NCBI GenBank assembly: GCA_003353945.1
Contig: PIVM01000028.1
Coordinates: 1-49,250 of the forward strand
Length of the DNA stretch: 49,250 bases
Direction of reading: 5' to 3'
Origin: Gammaproteobacteria bacterium
GTDB taxonomy: Bacteria > Pseudomonadota > Gammaproteobacteria > Pseudomonadales > PIVM01
In this document: piece after piece, positions 48,428 through 49,250 of the stretch
Numbering within the stretch: the stretch's first letter is position 1
How the letters are laid out: each line of letters begins with the position of its first letter
The notes under the pieces: generated by a model
What the model was told of the DNA's origin: nothing
Seen by the model: the letters and a program-made list of their open reading frames with translations, nothing else
Database searches by the model: none
Program-made: the position numbers and the translations under genes

Positions 48428-49250
48428 TGTCTATTTTTATGGCAGTCAGCAATTGAGCATACATCTAAAAAAACCGGTATATATAGGGCTGAGCGGTCAA
48501 TAGTCACTAACATGTGCTTATGCACAATAGCTAAAGAGCGCCATTTGAGCGAAACAGGCTTGTCAAATTTCTGTCATAGCTTTAAATAGATGCGCTATCT
48601 ATATGATTTATATGTATTTTATGATCATGATTAATATTTGGTCAATCTGTTAGGGGCTTGACTGCACGTGGTATAGCGGCGGTTTTCATGAGTTTATCCC
48701 CGAACTTATCCACAGAAAATGTGGATAGTTGTGACGAAGTGAGATAAATAAAAAAATCAAACCTGCGATAAATGGGAAAAGCAATTTTTTTCTCTGTAAA
48801 AGCGGGAGAAAAGGAATGAAAATATGTTTCAAACAGTGTAAAAGAATATAAGTAGGAGTTTCCGTGGCAATAGTATAAATTTTAAGCTGGAGAGGTTTTG
48901 CTGGGCTAGCTGGAGACCTTGGTCAACGTGCTGTGAATTTTATTTCCATGGCCCTTAAGCAGGCACAATACATTGATAGTTCCGCCTAACATGTCGGATG
49001 TTCACGCTACGCTGATTATCCCGACAGGCTTCAATCAAACTGCCGTAGCACAGATTACGGCACAGTCTCAGATTACCTTGCGCAGAGCGTAGAGTCAGTT
49101 CAGTTGCTGCGTCATCGAACGTGTTATTGTAGGCTCTTCTCCGCTTTAGTGAGGTAAAAAAGAAGAAAAGAGATGCTAAAGCGTCACTAAGCTGTTGAAA
49201 TATAAGGTCTCTTACGCCATATAAGTCAAAAGATAAATGAGCCTTAACAT
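48428..49250. other. Non-coding right end with DnaA-box-like sites and several hairpins
   Basis: No open frame longer than about 60 codons. It begins AT-rich, holds DnaA-box-like sequences (48694-48728), and ends with three short inverted repeats: TGTCGG/CCGACA (48992-49026), TGCCGTA/TACGGCA (49041-49062) and CGCTTTAG/CTAAAGCG (49142-49183, purine-rich loop). No tRNA or known RNA family was recognised. It may be the long leader of a gene beyond the window, a small RNA locus, or a decayed element. Confidence 0.45.
48694..48728. promoter_or_regulatory. Cluster of DnaA-box-like sequences
   Basis: TTATCCACA at 48706-48714 is a perfect DnaA box. It is followed 5 bp later by TGTGGATAG (48720-48728), an inverted box with one mismatch. 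TTATCCCCG (48694-48702) is a weaker third match. The inverted pair also forms a TATCCACA/TGTGGATA hairpin, so a structural role is possible. Confidence 0.5.

Noticed and set aside
48984-48990. GCCTAAC, matching the integron attC core RYYYAAC
   Set aside because: No complementary GTTRRRY core in the right orientation at a suitable distance and no integrase or cassette array.

Overview
The window is a piece of a gammaproteobacterial chromosome of moderate GC content. Gene order points to a Pseudomonas-like lineage (Pseudomonadales, Cellvibrionales or Oceanospirillales). The blocks rluE-nudJ-mnmA-hflD-purB and icd/cspD/clpS-clpA/infA-bpt-aat-trxB/ftsK-lolA-rarA-crcB/serS-cysG follow, in broad outline, the arrangement known from Pseudomonas. 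The imuA-imuB-dnaE2 cassette, the single-chain NADP isocitrate dehydrogenase, the DUF1302 outer-membrane protein and the phasin fit the same assignment. The species is not identifiable by reading alone.

Layout. 0-1 kb: a decayed IS1380-family transposase. 1-3.5 kb: a large DUF1302 outer-membrane protein. 4-6.8 kb: a divergent signalling pair, namely a dual-FHA tail-anchored protein and a tail-anchored Ser/Thr kinase made of one intact and one degenerate kinase domain. 6.9-9.9 kb: a MocA-like nucleotidyltransferase, a lipoprotein, a 159-bp long-hairpin element and an AGCS amino acid:cation symporter. 9.9-16.9 kb, minus strand: alr, a fructosamine-kinase-like gene, a DUF7931-like gene, purB, hflD, mnmA, nudJ and rluE. 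17-26.1 kb: monomeric icd, cspD, and a complete bacterial N-degron set (clpS, clpA, bpt, aat) with infA and trxB. 26.4-33.9 kb: ftsK-lolA-rarA-crcB and serS-cysG. 34-37.9 kb: a small Arg-rich protein, gor and prc. 38-42.5 kb: an alpha/beta hydrolase, a hemerythrin-domain protein, a phasin, a TetR regulator and an MBL hydrolase. 42.8-48.3 kb: dnaE2, imuB and imuA on the minus strand, with a LexA-like site upstream. 48.4-49.25 kb: a non-coding stretch with DnaA-box-like sites and several hairpins.

How the genes work together. Bpt and Aat add Leu (or Phe) to proteins, ClpS recognises the resulting N-degron and ClpA unfolds the substrate. ImuA, ImuB and DnaE2 form a damage-inducible translesion polymerase. 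MnmA and RluE modify RNA, and serS and infA serve translation. Gor and TrxB maintain thiol redox balance.

The least ordinary features are four. The first is the 159-bp palindrome at 8375-8533, with a short relative after cysG at 33871-33902. The second is the kinase/FHA pair, in which each partner has one intact and one degenerate domain. The third is a set of perfect 14-16 bp tandem duplications next to the starts of trxB, aat and bpt, with a related 12-bp repeat at the start of alr. The fourth is the structured non-coding right end. No tRNA, rRNA or CRISPR array was seen.
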